64,000 nucleotides of DNA, taken from the NCBI GenBank assembly GCA_902791035.1, contig CADAUA010000005.1, positions 62,001 through 126,000 on the forward strand, written 5' to 3'. Below the pieces are notes generated by a model. It worked only from the letters and a program-made list of their open reading frames with translations. It searched no databases and was not told the DNA's origin. This stretch comes from an uncultured Coriobacteriaceae bacterium (lineage in GTDB: Bacteria > Actinomycetota > Coriobacteriia > Coriobacteriales > Atopobiaceae). This document shows positions 49,408 through 57,698 of the stretch, one piece after another. The stretch's first letter is position 1. Each line of letters opens with the position of its first letter. The position numbers and the translations under genes were made by a program.

Positions 49408-49483
49408 GGCTGGGTAGCTCAGTTGGTAGAGCAGGGGACTGAAAATCCCCGTGTCAGGGGTTCGACTCCCTTCCCCGCCACCA
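49408..49483 (+). tRNA. tRNA-Phe (GAA)
   Basis: A 76-base cloverleaf with encoded CCA. The D-arm GCTCAGTTGGTAGAGC, anticodon loop CTGAAAA (GAA) and T-loop TTCGACT are standard. The acceptor arms are GGCTGGG and CCCCGCC, which leaves one T-C mismatch at pair 4-69. The T-stem has one G-T pair. It is followed by a terminator. The mismatch is unusual but a single one is tolerated in some tRNAs. Confidence 0.95.
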
Positions 49484-49493
49484 GAAGGAATGG

Positions 49494-49525
49494 CCCGTTC
49501 ACCGTATGGTGGACGGGTTTTTCTT
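49494..49525 (+). terminator. Terminator of tRNA-Phe
   Basis: CCCGTTCACC (49494-49503) pairs with GGTGGACGGG (49508-49517) with one mismatch, then TTTTTCTTT. Confidence 0.85.
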
Positions 49526-49553
49526 TGTGGCGTGCAGTACGGACTGGCATCCC

Positions 49554-49820
49554 CTACGGCATGGGCACCACCTTGGCCTCCACGAACCATCGCGGCCCCT
49601 CGAAGAAGAGGTAGGTGGACCTGCCGTTGACCTTGATGGTGTAGCGCATGCCGGTACCGCCCGTCTTGAGGGAGCAAGCCTGGCGGCAGTCGAGCACGCG
49701 GTCGATGGGGTAGCGCACGCCATCGGACCAGATGACGGCCAGCGGCGTGACGTTGCCGTCCTCGTCGGTGCGAGACTCCACCTCCACGTAGCGCTTCTCC
49801 CTGGCGACCACCTTCCTCAT
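49554..49820 (-). CDS. Small protein next to DinB, unrecognised
   Basis: An 88-residue basic protein with beta-strand-like stretches: KRYVEVESRTDEDGNVTPLAVIW, YPIDRVLDCRQACS, then GGTGMRYTIKVNGRSTYLFFEG and a WFVEAKV end. The start is ATG 49820, with GAGGTGAT on the minus strand, 11 bases after the DinB stop. It is therefore in an operon with the polymerase. Similar small genes accompany Y-family polymerases in Gram-positive bacteria, but I cannot name its function. Confidence 0.75.
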   Translation of the reverse strand: MRKVVAREKRYVEVESRTDEDGNVTPLAVIWSDGVRYPIDRVLDCRQACSLKTGGTGMRYTIKVNGRSTYLFFEGPRWFVEAKVVPMP

Positions 49821-49831
49821 GGGGCATCACC

Positions 49832-51106
49832 TCACGCGAAGAACGAGACGGGATGGATGATGTGGTCGCGCTCGGGGTCGAGCGTGGAGAGCTTGGGGTT
49901 GGCGAGCTCGGAGAGGCGACGCACGGCATGGTTGCCAAAGCGCGAGCGCAGGTCGTCGATCGTCTCGTCGAGCCGCTCCTGCTCCAGGCGGGTCTGCTCC
50001 ACGCCAAAGAGGTCGAGCTGCACCGGCCCGACCGCCGGCACGAGGTTCGTGGCGCGCACGCCGAGGGCCCGTACCCCCTGTTCGCGTAGGTTCCAGTTCC
50101 CACAGAGCAGGTCGCCCGCCAGATGGCAGATCTCGCTCGTTATGTTGCTCGGCCGCTCGAGCCCGGCCTGGCAGGACCGTCCCACGAAGGTCTGGGCGTC
50201 GCGGCCCGAGACGCACACGGTGCGCGCCCTGAGCCCGAGGGCCCGCAGGCGCTGCGCCACGGACTCGCCCATGAGCCACACGACCTGCCGGCCCGTGGCC
50301 TCGTCCTCCACGTCAAAGGGACAGGTGACGCCGTTGCCCACGCTCTTGACCTCGTAGTCCACGTCGGTCGTCCTGAGGTCGAGCGGCCGGACCGGGCTCT
50401 CGTCACGCCCCTGGGCAAAGAGCTGCACCACGAGGCCCATCTTGCCCAGGCGCTGGTCGAGCAGCTCGGAGTCCGCCCGCGCCAGCTGGCCTATGGTGTG
50501 GATCCCGAGCCTGCGCAGCTTGCGCCCCGTGGCGGGACCCACGTAGAGGAGGTCCTCCACCGGGCAGGGCCATACCGTCTCCATGGCGTTCGTGGGGCTT
50601 ATCTCCACGAAGCCGTCGGGCTTGTCGTGGTCCGAGCCGAACTTGGCGAAGATCTTGTTCCACGAGAGGCCCACCGAGACGGAGACTCCCAGCTCCGAGC
50701 GGATCCGCTCCGATATCTCCTCCGCCACGAGCCGGGCATCCCCTCCTGCCAGGTGCACGGAGTTCGTTATGTCCAACCAGGCCTCGTCCGGGCCAAAGGG
50801 CTCCACGAGGTCGGTGTAGTCGTAGTAGATGTGGCGCGCGAGGTTGGAGTAGCGCCGGTAGAGGCCGTAGTGCGGGTGGACGACCGTTGCGTCGGGGCAC
50901 ACGCGCAGGGCCTGCCCCAGCGTCATGGCGGTCTTGACGCCGCGGCGCTTGGCCTCGTAGCTCGCCGTGAGCACGATGCCGTGGCGCTCCTCGACGTCCC
51001 CGCCCACGATGACGGGCAGCCCGCGCAGGGCCGGGTCCTCGGCCTGCTCGACGCTTGCGTAGAACGCGTTCATGTCGCTGTGGATGATGACTCGGGACGT
51101 GTCCAT
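49832..51106 (-). CDS. dinB: Y-family DNA polymerase (DinB/Pol IV type)
   Basis: A 424-residue error-prone translesion polymerase. The metal sites are Asp11 in HSDMNAFYASVE and Asp107-Glu108 in GPDEAWLD. The helix-hairpin-helix region (about 185-220: LLYVGPATGRKLRRLGIHTIGQL, in part) and little-finger domain follow. Near the C-terminus QLDLFG fits the sliding-clamp binding motif QL(S/D)LF. The start at 51106 has GGAAGGAG on the minus strand. It forms an operon with the small protein at 49554. Confidence 0.93.
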   Translation of the reverse strand: MDTSRVIIHSDMNAFYASVEQAEDPALRGLPVIVGGDVEERHGIVLTASYEAKRRGVKTAMTLGQALRVCPDATVVHPHYGLYRRYSNLARHIYYDYTDLVEPFGPDEAWLDITNSVHLAGGDARLVAEEISERIRSELGVSVSVGLSWNKIFAKFGSDHDKPDGFVEISPTNAMETVWPCPVEDLLYVGPATGRKLRRLGIHTIGQLARADSELLDQRLGKMGLVVQLFAQGRDESPVRPLDLRTTDVDYEVKSVGNGVTCPFDVEDEATGRQVVWLMGESVAQRLRALGLRARTVCVSGRDAQTFVGRSCQAGLERPSNITSEICHLAGDLLCGNWNLREQGVRALGVRATNLVPAVGPVQLDLFGVEQTRLEQERLDETIDDLRSRFGNHAVRRLSELANPKLSTLDPERDHIIHPVSFFA

Positions 51107-51311
51107 GGCGCTCCTTCCTGCTACTAGCTTAGAACGGCTGTTCGCAGTATTGCAAGGGCACCGGACATTAATTCGGCGAACGGATGTACGACCTGCTCAG
51201 GGCACCTATGGCATATCAAATGCGAGACGATGGCGGGCGGTGGGCGGGTGTCCCGCAACGGTGCCGGTGCAAGTAGCGCGCAATCCCCGCGAGGCAGGTG
51301 GGAAGCCGCCC

Positions 51312-51653
51312 CTAGAACCGCACCTCGAAGTCCGCCTCGGTGGGGTCGAGGGGCATGTCGTCCTTCTCCTCGATCCTGTAGCTGATGGGGAAGCGTCGGT
51401 AGGACCCCACGAGGTCGGTGAAGAAGGCGGACACGTCGCCGGCGGCACCTTGGATCTCCAGCTCGACCGAGCCGTCGCTCTCGTTCCTGACCCAACCCGT
51501 GAGGTGGCGCGTGATGCAGATGTTCTGGCAGGTCCAGCGGAAGCCCACGCCCTGGACCTGGCCCACGAAGCGCACGTGGAGCCTGCGGGCGTCGGCAGGG
51601 AGCGGCCTGGGCTCCTGTGGGGTCTTGCCTGCGCCTTTCCTGCGTCCGAACAT
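51312..51653 (-). CDS. Acylphosphatase
   Basis: A 113-residue small enzyme that hydrolyses acyl phosphates. The signature VGQVQGVGFRW, with catalytic Arg, and the motif GWVRNESDGSVELEIQG, with Asn, are present. A basic extension of about 22 residues (MFGRRKGAGKTPQEPR) precedes the domain. I chose the ATG at 51653; the longer frame has no ribosome binding site. No operon partner. Confidence 0.92.
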   Translation of the reverse strand: MFGRRKGAGKTPQEPRPLPADARRLHVRFVGQVQGVGFRWTCQNICITRHLTGWVRNESDGSVELEIQGAAGDVSAFFTDLVGSYRRFPISYRIEEKDDMPLDPTEADFEVRF

Positions 51654-51781
51654 ATCGTCTCCCGGTAGTTGGTTTATCATGGCCGGACATCGCAACCACG
51701 GCGTATGCCGTCCCATCGCCTACAATGGTAAGCGATTCTGGCGATTCGTCGCCGTGCACACAAGATGAACGAGGAGGGCGT

Positions 51782-52735
51782 ATGCCTGCCAAGTGCAAGA
51801 TAATGACCGACTCCTGCTGTGACTTCACGTTGCAGGAGTCCCAGGCCGAGGGCGTGGAGTGCCTTCCCTTCACCTACACCGAGGCGGGCAAGCCCGACGG
51901 GCTCAACGGCGTGGACGACCTCTTCCAGTCCAGGACGGCGCACGAGTTCTACGAGGCCATCCGCAACGGTGCCTGCCCCATGACCTCGCAGCCCTCCCAG
52001 CTCGTCTTCGAGGAGGCCTTCGAGCGCGTGCAGGCCGAGGGTGTCCCCACCGTGTACTTCTCCATCTCCAGTGGCATCTCCGGTGGCGCGCAGGGCGCCC
52101 AGGCGGCGCTCGACCGCGTGAGGGAGAACCACGGCGGCAAGCTGGACACCCCCGTCTACGTCGTCGACCTCCTCATGACCTCCACCACGCAGAACCTCTT
52201 CATGCACCAGGCCGCCATCAAGCGCGACGAGGGCCTCACGGCCGAGGAGATGGTCGCCTGGGCCAAGGATGCCATCTTCCGCACGCACACCATCTTCATG
52301 GTCGACAACCTCGACTCGCTGCACCGCGGCGGCCGCATCCCCAAGTCCGTCGCCCTCATCGGCGGCCTCCTGGACGTGAAGCCCCTCCTCACCTGGCGTC
52401 TGGACGGCACGCTCACCATCGTGGGCGTCTCCCGTGGCCGCAGGAAGGCCCTGCGCAAGATGGAGGAGTTCTACGAGAAGTACCATCGCGACGACGAGTA
52501 TGGCCCCGTGGTGGCCGTCGGCGACGCAGACTGCGTGCCCGACGGGGACTCGCTCGCTCGCACCATCAAGGAGAAGCACCACGGCGTGAGGGTCTACCGC
52601 TCCACCATCGGTCCCACCATCGGCTCGCACGTGGGCCCGGGTATGGTCTCGTGCTGCTTCTGGGGCGTGGACCGCAGGCGGGGCGACAACGACGCCGCTG
52701 GCGAGGACAGCGTCAAGGGCGTCTCCAAGAGCTAG
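51782..52735 (+). CDS. DegV family fatty-acid-binding protein
   Basis: A 317-residue protein. DegV proteins bind fatty acids and, as FakB, deliver them to the FakA kinase. The N-terminal MTDSCCDF, SISSGISGGAQGAQ and FMVDNLDSLHRGGRI, plus the C-terminal IGPTIGSHVGPGM, match the family. The start ATG at 51782 has CGAGGAGGG. No FakA gene is in the window. A charged tail follows the last conserved block. Confidence 0.93.
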   Translation: MPAKCKIMTDSCCDFTLQESQAEGVECLPFTYTEAGKPDGLNGVDDLFQSRTAHEFYEAIRNGACPMTSQPSQLVFEEAFERVQAEGVPTVYFSISSGISGGAQGAQAALDRVRENHGGKLDTPVYVVDLLMTSTTQNLFMHQAAIKRDEGLTAEEMVAWAKDAIFRTHTIFMVDNLDSLHRGGRIPKSVALIGGLLDVKPLLTWRLDGTLTIVGVSRGRRKALRKMEEFYEKYHRDDEYGPVVAVGDADCVPDGDSLARTIKEKHHGVRVYRSTIGPTIGSHVGPGMVSCCFWGVDRRRGDNDAAGEDSVKGVSKS

Positions 52736-52787
52736 TGCCCGTGTGGGCCGCGCGGTCGTCGGGCCGCGCCAGCACCAGGGAGGACTG

Positions 52788-54875
52788 ATGGGCTGGACAA
52801 GAAGAGAGTTTCTCGCCATGGCGTCGGCCGGGGCCGTCATGGGCCTTGGGGCCTGCACGGGCGCCACGACCACGGGAGGCGGCGGGGACGCGGGCGGCTC
52901 GTCGGACAGCGGCAACGCCTCCACCGCCAGCGAGCCTGCGGCCTCCGAGTTCGAGAGCCTGAGGATCGACGACTCCAAGTGGCTCTACGACGAGGCCAAC
53001 GACATCTACTACCAGCTGGGCCTGACCTACTGCCTCAAGCCCGCCACCGAGTCCTACGAGTCGCTGGCCGTCTTCGTGCCCGGCGGCTTCCTCACGGGCG
53101 AGAAGAAGGACGACGGCACCTATACGTGCACCGTCAACGCCAAGGGCATCGTGGGCAACTTCACCCCCTCCACGGCCCCCATCCTCATGCCCATAAACAC
53201 CGGCACCGTCTCGCCGCAGTCCAGCCCCACGAGCTATACCGGCACCGGCCTCGCCCCCTTCATACAGGCTGGCTGCATCTACGTGTACCCCGGCTTCCGC
53301 GGGCGCTCCAGCGGCTACGACACGAGCTCCAAGTCCGACGACCTCTACCCGGGCGGTGCGCCCTGGCCGGTGGTGGACCTCAAGGCCGCCATCCGCTACC
53401 TGCGCTACAACAGCGAGTCTTTGCCCTGCGACACCTCGCGCGTCTTCGTGTTCGGCTTCTCGGCGGGCGGCGGCCTGGGCGCGGTCCTGGGCGCCTCCGG
53501 CGACTCCGCGCTCTTCACGCCCTATCTGGAGAGCATCGGTGCCGTGACCGTGGCGGCCGATGGCGGGGCCGTCTCGGATGCCATCTGCGGTGCTGCCACC
53601 TGGTGCCCCATCACGTCGTTCGACACGGCCGACGCTGCCTACGAGTGGGCGGCCGGACAGTACTCCACCTCCGGATCGCGTTCCGAGGGCGCCTGGGGCC
53701 ATCAGCTCTCGCAGGACCTGGCCACCGCCTACGGCGAGTACGTGAACCAGATGGACCTGCGCGACGGCAACGACGCCCAGTACACGCTCGACGAGTCCGA
53801 GGGGAGCGCCTACGGCCTGGGCAGCTACGCCACGGCCCTTCTCGACCTTCTCAACGAGTCCGCTGCCAACTTCGTGCAGGACACTGCCTTCCCCTACACC
53901 TACACGCCGCAGCACTTGGACGACCCCAGCTTCCCCGGCGACCCCAACCTCGCTGCCTCCCGCGCCTCCAGCCAGGTGATAACCACCCAGCCGCTCGTGC
54001 AGCCCCAGGGCCAGGCGGACCAGCAGGCCCCAGACGACGGTTCCGGGACCACCGACGACGGCTCCACGACCGCCGGCGCCGCCGACGCCACGACGACGGG
54101 TGACGCGACTGCCGATGCCGCCGCGACGGAGAGCTCGACGGACACCGGCGCCGACGCCACTGCCACTGCCGACGCCAGTGCGGATGCGACGGCCACCACG
54201 GTCTCCACGCCCATCACGGGCACGGCCCAGGTCCAGTCCACCATCTACGCCACCGTGCAGGACTACTTCTCGGCCCTCAACGAGGACCACTGGTGGATCA
54301 ACTACAACCTGCGCCGCCAGACCGTGGCCATCAGCAGCCTGAGGGACTTCTCGCTGCACCTGCGCCCCGCCGAGGCGTCCGTCTCGCCCTACGACACCCC
54401 CAAGCGCGGCTCCAAGATCAACCAGCTCTTTGGCGTGGGGGAGGAGAGCACGCTCCACTTCGACTCCTACGTCTCTGAGCTCGTGGACAAGAACGTGGAC
54501 ACCTACGCCAGCCTGACCGGCTGGGACGAGACCTTCGAGGACGCCTGGTCGGGTGACATGGCAAAGAAGGACGACCAGGGCAACGCCGTTCCCGCCCGCG
54601 TGCTCATGATGAGCCCGCTCTACTACCTGAGCGGCCACTACGCGGGCTACGGGCAGGCCACGGTGGCGCCCTACTGGCGCATCAACGAGGGTGCCTTCGA
54701 CACCTCCGCCCCCATCTGCATGTCGGCCAACCTGGCCATGGCGCTCAGGCACTACGACGGCGTGTCCAGCGTGACGTACACGTCGGTGTGGGGCCAGGGG
54801 CACGTGTTGGCCGAGCGGTCCGGCCGCGCCTCGCAGAACCTGCTCTCGTGGGTGGTGAGCTGCCTCACCGCCTAG
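52788..54875 (+). CDS. Tannase-like (subtype B) lipoprotein esterase
   Basis: A 695-residue exported protein. The N-terminus has RREFLAMASAGAVMGLGAC: a twin-arginine-like start and a lipobox with Cys23, so it is probably lipid-anchored outside. The catalytic part resembles bacterial tannases of the Lactobacillus plantarum type. It has VVDLKAAIRYLRYN (about 195-208), then VFGFSAGGGLGAVLGASG with nucleophile Ser225, and WCPITSFDTADAAYEW. A Thr/Asp/Ala-rich stretch (about 395-480) interrupts the domain and looks disordered. The late VWGQGHV may hold the catalytic His. The start ATG at 52788 has CAGGGAGGAC. It likely cleaves gallate-type esters; substrate inferred. Confidence 0.85.
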   Translation: MGWTRREFLAMASAGAVMGLGACTGATTTGGGGDAGGSSDSGNASTASEPAASEFESLRIDDSKWLYDEANDIYYQLGLTYCLKPATESYESLAVFVPGGFLTGEKKDDGTYTCTVNAKGIVGNFTPSTAPILMPINTGTVSPQSSPTSYTGTGLAPFIQAGCIYVYPGFRGRSSGYDTSSKSDDLYPGGAPWPVVDLKAAIRYLRYNSESLPCDTSRVFVFGFSAGGGLGAVLGASGDSALFTPYLESIGAVTVAADGGAVSDAICGAATWCPITSFDTADAAYEWAAGQYSTSGSRSEGAWGHQLSQDLATAYGEYVNQMDLRDGNDAQYTLDESEGSAYGLGSYATALLDLLNESAANFVQDTAFPYTYTPQHLDDPSFPGDPNLAASRASSQVITTQPLVQPQGQADQQAPDDGSGTTDDGSTTAGAADATTTGDATADAAATESSTDTGADATATADASADATATTVSTPITGTAQVQSTIYATVQDYFSALNEDHWWINYNLRRQTVAISSLRDFSLHLRPAEASVSPYDTPKRGSKINQLFGVGEESTLHFDSYVSELVDKNVDTYASLTGWDETFEDAWSGDMAKKDDQGNAVPARVLMMSPLYYLSGHYAGYGQATVAPYWRINEGAFDTSAPICMSANLAMALRHYDGVSSVTYTSVWGQGHVLAERSGRASQNLLSWVVSCLTA

Positions 54876-54986
54876 GGTGCGTGAGACCCCGCGCTTCTCC
54901 CTGGCGCGCGCCTCGCGGAGCGTGCAATAGATGGGCGACGGGGCTGTCTCCATGCCGTGCCGGACGTACCGCTGGGAAAAAGAGAT

Positions 54987-55018
54987 GGGGCCTCCCGCGA
55001 GTCGCTGCGGGAGGCCCC
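54987..55018 (-). terminator. Terminator of the beta-helix gene
   Basis: GGGGCCTCCCGC (54987-54998) pairs exactly with GCGGGAGGCCCC (55007-55018). On the minus strand it is followed by ATCTCTTTTTCCC. It probably ends the beta-helix transcript and may also block read-through from the tannase-like gene. Confidence 0.8.
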
Positions 55019-55024
55019 TATGCG

Positions 55025-56866
55025 CTACAGGCCAAGGAGTTCGCGCAGCCAGGCTACGAAGGCCTCGAAGGGGCTGGGGCTTGTTGCCGCCTGCTCGCTC
55101 GTGCTCGCGGCGTCCTCGGCTTGGCCGGAGGCCTGCTCGGTGGTGGCCTCGCTGCCGGTGGCATCCTCGCCAAAGGCCTCGTCGTAGGCTGAGCGGTCGA
55201 TCGTTGCCTCCTGCACCGTGCCTGCGCCGGAGGCGTCGTAGCTGGTGGAGTAGGTGCCCGTGACGGTCACGGTCAGGTCGCTCGTGCCCTCCACCACCGT
55301 GGTGCCGTCGGCCACGATGGTCACGGCGTTGCCGTCGGCATCCACCACGCGCCCGCCGTCTGCCACGGTCAGGTTGCTCACGGTCGAGTTCGCGGTCACG
55401 ACCCAGCTTGAGGTCCCGTCAACGCTCACGCTGACGGGCGCCTCGCTCGTGGAACCGGCGGAGTTCTCCACGATGCTCGCGGCACCGGACCAGGTGGTTC
55501 CCTCGGTCAGCCAGACGTCGGCAGAGGAGATCGTGTCGGCCTCGATGTTGCCTGCCAGCTGCTCGCCTATGGCCGTAAGGCGCACGGTGGCGCCGTTCGA
55601 GCCGGCGGTGCCCCAGTTGTTGGAGTCGTTGCCGGCAGCCAGGAGCAGGTCGGCTGCGGAGGAGTCAAAGTCCAGCGTGGTCCCCTTGAGCACGATGTCG
55701 GCCGAGGTGTTCGTGAGATAGAACATGGCGCCCGACGTGATGGCGGACTTGAGCGTGGAGTTGACGGCCTGGAAGGTGGCCGTCTCGCCCGTGGTGGACT
55801 CGGCGTCGCCCGAGGTGGACTGGTAGATGATGATGCCGTCGGCCACGGGGTCGCTCGCGGTGCGGTCGGTCTGGGTGCTCTCCAGCGTGGAGTCGGAGAT
55901 CAGGATGGTGTTGAGACCCTCCATGCCGGCGATCTGGCTGCCCGTGGACGTGCCCGTGACGCCGGAGACCTCTATGTTGCCCGTGGAGTAGAGGAGGGGC
56001 GAGCCAGAGCCTGCCGTGGAGAAGGTCGAGTCGGTCACGGAGATGTTGCCACCGCCGCGGTCGGTGGCCACGGCTGCGCAGTGGTCGCCCTGGGTCTGAA
56101 TGTTTGCCTTGCCGGCCACGATGGTGCCGCCGTAGGTGGCATCGAGCCCGCGGGAGTTGCCGGCTGTGGTGGAGATGGTCACGCCGTTGGCCAGCACGGT
56201 GGCGCCATCGGTCGAGAAGATGCCGTTCGAGCCCTCGCTCGTTGCCGAGAGCGAGGTGTTCTGCACGGTTGCCGTGGAGCCCTCACCCACGGCCAGCAGG
56301 ATCGAGTTGAGTCCGTAGAAGTTGCAGTTGTCGCCGTTCGTGTCGTCGCCGGACTTGGTCAGCGTGTCGCCGGTGAGCGTGAGCGTGCCGCCGTTCTCCA
56401 CCAGGGCGGCGTTCTGGTCGGCCTCGGTGGCGTCGTAGGACTCGGAGTCGGACGTCACCGCCTCGCCGTCCGCCACGAGGACGCCCGAGAGCGTACCCGT
56501 GTAGTCGTAGGTCATGGTGTCGGCGCCGCCCATGCCGCCGGGGGCGCCGCCCTGGCCGTCGGGTGCCATGCCGCCGGGCTGGCCGCCCGAGGGGGGCTCG
56601 CCGGGCTGGCCGTCGGGGGGCGTGCCGCCATCGGGAGCCGCGGGTGCGGAGCTGGTGGTCTGCTCGGCGGTCGCGGAGCTGGTGGAGCTGGTCTCGGCGA
56701 TGGCGGAGAGCGGGCAGAGGGCGAGCACGAGCGACCCCGTGACGACGGCCACGCCTGCGCGGCGGAGCGCGGGGGCGATGACCTTGTCGGTCCTGAGGGT
56801 GGAGGTGGTATGGGCGCTGGTGTGGGTGTTCTTGTGGCCCTTGTTGCTACGGTCGGTTGCTTGCAT
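55025..56866 (-). CDS. Secreted right-handed beta-helix, adhesin-like protein
   Basis: A 613-residue exported protein. A long N-terminus precedes a signal segment at about 38-58 (VAVVTGSLVLALCPLSAIAE). A Pro/Gly-rich stretch (about 75-115) follows, then repeated short beta turns (about 115-520) such as LTLTGDTLTKSGDD, FSTDGATVLANGVTIS and NISVTDSTFSTAGSGS, typical of parallel beta-helices. No LPxTG or lipobox is present, so release or non-covalent attachment is likely. The C-terminus is acidic and ends FVAWLRELLGL. The ATG at 56866 has a perfect AAAGGAGG on the minus strand. It is convergent with the tannase-like gene. Function unknown; adhesion or polysaccharide binding is only a guess. Confidence 0.8.
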   Translation of the reverse strand: MQATDRSNKGHKNTHTSAHTTSTLRTDKVIAPALRRAGVAVVTGSLVLALCPLSAIAETSSTSSATAEQTTSSAPAAPDGGTPPDGQPGEPPSGGQPGGMAPDGQGGAPGGMGGADTMTYDYTGTLSGVLVADGEAVTSDSESYDATEADQNAALVENGGTLTLTGDTLTKSGDDTNGDNCNFYGLNSILLAVGEGSTATVQNTSLSATSEGSNGIFSTDGATVLANGVTISTTAGNSRGLDATYGGTIVAGKANIQTQGDHCAAVATDRGGGNISVTDSTFSTAGSGSPLLYSTGNIEVSGVTGTSTGSQIAGMEGLNTILISDSTLESTQTDRTASDPVADGIIIYQSTSGDAESTTGETATFQAVNSTLKSAITSGAMFYLTNTSADIVLKGTTLDFDSSAADLLLAAGNDSNNWGTAGSNGATVRLTAIGEQLAGNIEADTISSADVWLTEGTTWSGAASIVENSAGSTSEAPVSVSVDGTSSWVVTANSTVSNLTVADGGRVVDADGNAVTIVADGTTVVEGTSDLTVTVTGTYSTSYDASGAGTVQEATIDRSAYDEAFGEDATGSEATTEQASGQAEDAASTSEQAATSPSPFEAFVAWLRELLGL

Positions 56867-57045
56867 GGGATCCTCCTTTGCTTGGGGCTGAGGTGATTGT
56901 TGTCCGCCCGGGGGAGGCCAATGCCGTCATCCGCCCGGCTACAGAGGGCTGGCATAAGGTTGAAGCGTACCTTGACGCAAGGTCCAAGCAAACTGAAAGG
57001 ACCCCCGCCTGCGTGCCTGGAGGCTCCGCAAGGACGGCCGGTAGC

Positions 57046-57075
57046 ATACACTCTGGAACATCCAGACCTTGTCAA
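57046..57075 (-). promoter_or_regulatory. Candidate promoter of the beta-helix gene with internal operator
   Basis: On the minus strand the -35 is TTGACA (plus 57070-57075), the spacer 18 bases and the -10 GTGTAT (57046-57051). The spacer holds an exact inverted repeat TCTGG-AACAT-CCAGA (57052-57066), a natural repressor site. Confidence 0.45.
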
Positions 57076-57144
57076 CAGGGCTTTTGCTGCGTCGTTCTCG
57101 CAGAGTGCATGCTAGCGGCCGCGATAGTCTCGTGGTCCCAGGGG

Positions 57145-57166
57145 TACTATCGGAGTGTAGGTATCT
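57145..57166 (+). promoter_or_regulatory. hxlR promoter -10 and AGGTAYCT box
   Basis: TACTAT (57145-57150) is a likely -10, and AGGTATCT (57159-57166) lies just after the expected transcription start. The box resembles those at 57576 and 57595, so self-repression by the HxlR protein is plausible. Confidence 0.5.
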
Positions 57167-57196
57167 GCCAGTAACCAACGGAAGGACGAGCCAGCC

Positions 57197-57577
57197 ATGG
57201 ACAAGGTCACGACCAAGCTCTCCACCTCCGAGGGTCTGCCCGCCTGCCCGGTGGAGACGACGCTCCTCCTCATAGGCTCCAAGTGGAAGGTGCTCATCCT
57301 GCGCGACCTGGAGGAAGGCCCGCGCCGCTTCAACGAGCTGCGCCGCTCGGTGGGCGGCATCTCGCAGAAGGTGCTCACCTCCAATCTGCGCGAGATGGAG
57401 ACTGACGGGCTCCTTACCCGCACGGTCTATGCGGAGGTGCCGCCCCGCGTGGAGTACGAGCTCACCCCGCTGGGCAAGAGCCTGGCGCCCGTGCTGGCCT
57501 CGCTGCGACTGTGGGGCGAGGACTACCAGGCTGCACATCCAGAAAAGCCGCTGGTACACACCAATAGTCACTATTAG
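57197..57577 (+). CDS. HxlR-family transcription regulator
   Basis: A 126-residue winged-helix protein. The family start [22 protein letters not shown], with Cys17, is followed by [26 protein letters not shown] and VEYELTPLG. Several members sense reactive electrophiles through such an N-terminal Cys. The start ATG at 57197 has GGAAGGACGAGC. It reads towards the NAD(P)-binding protein gene 121 bases downstream. Three AGGTAYCT-like boxes around it are likely binding sites. Confidence 0.93.
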   Translation: MDKVTTKLSTSEGLPACPVETTLLLIGSKWKVLILRDLEEGPRRFNELRRSVGGISQKVLTSNLREMETDGLLTRTVYAEVPPRVEYELTPLGKSLAPVLASLRLWGEDYQAAHPEKPLVHTNSHY

Positions 57578-57633
57578 GTACCTACGGCACAATAAGGTGC
57601 CTGCTTACTCATGAACACTTCCCTTCGTAGTAT
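57576..57633 (+). promoter_or_regulatory. Operator boxes and promoter of the NAD(P)-binding protein gene
   Basis: AGGTACCT (57576-57583) and AGGTGCCT (57595-57602) are near-palindromic boxes 19 bases apart; the first overlaps the hxlR stop codon. They sit upstream of a -35 TTACTC (57605-57610), a 17-base spacer and a -10 TAGTAT (57628-57633). Confidence 0.6.
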
Positions 57634-57698
57634 GTGAGCCGTCAAGAGGAGAGGGGCCGGGCCCGCGGGCAGGCCCCCAGGACGAAGGGAAGCGCATC

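Larger units (their letters stand above)
56867..57196. other. Divergent region between beta-helix and HxlR genes
   Basis: A 330-base gap without a gene. It holds a possible minus-strand promoter (57046-57075) with an inserted inverted repeat and the HxlR control site near 57159. The part from 56880 to 57040 shows nothing recognisable. Confidence 0.6.
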
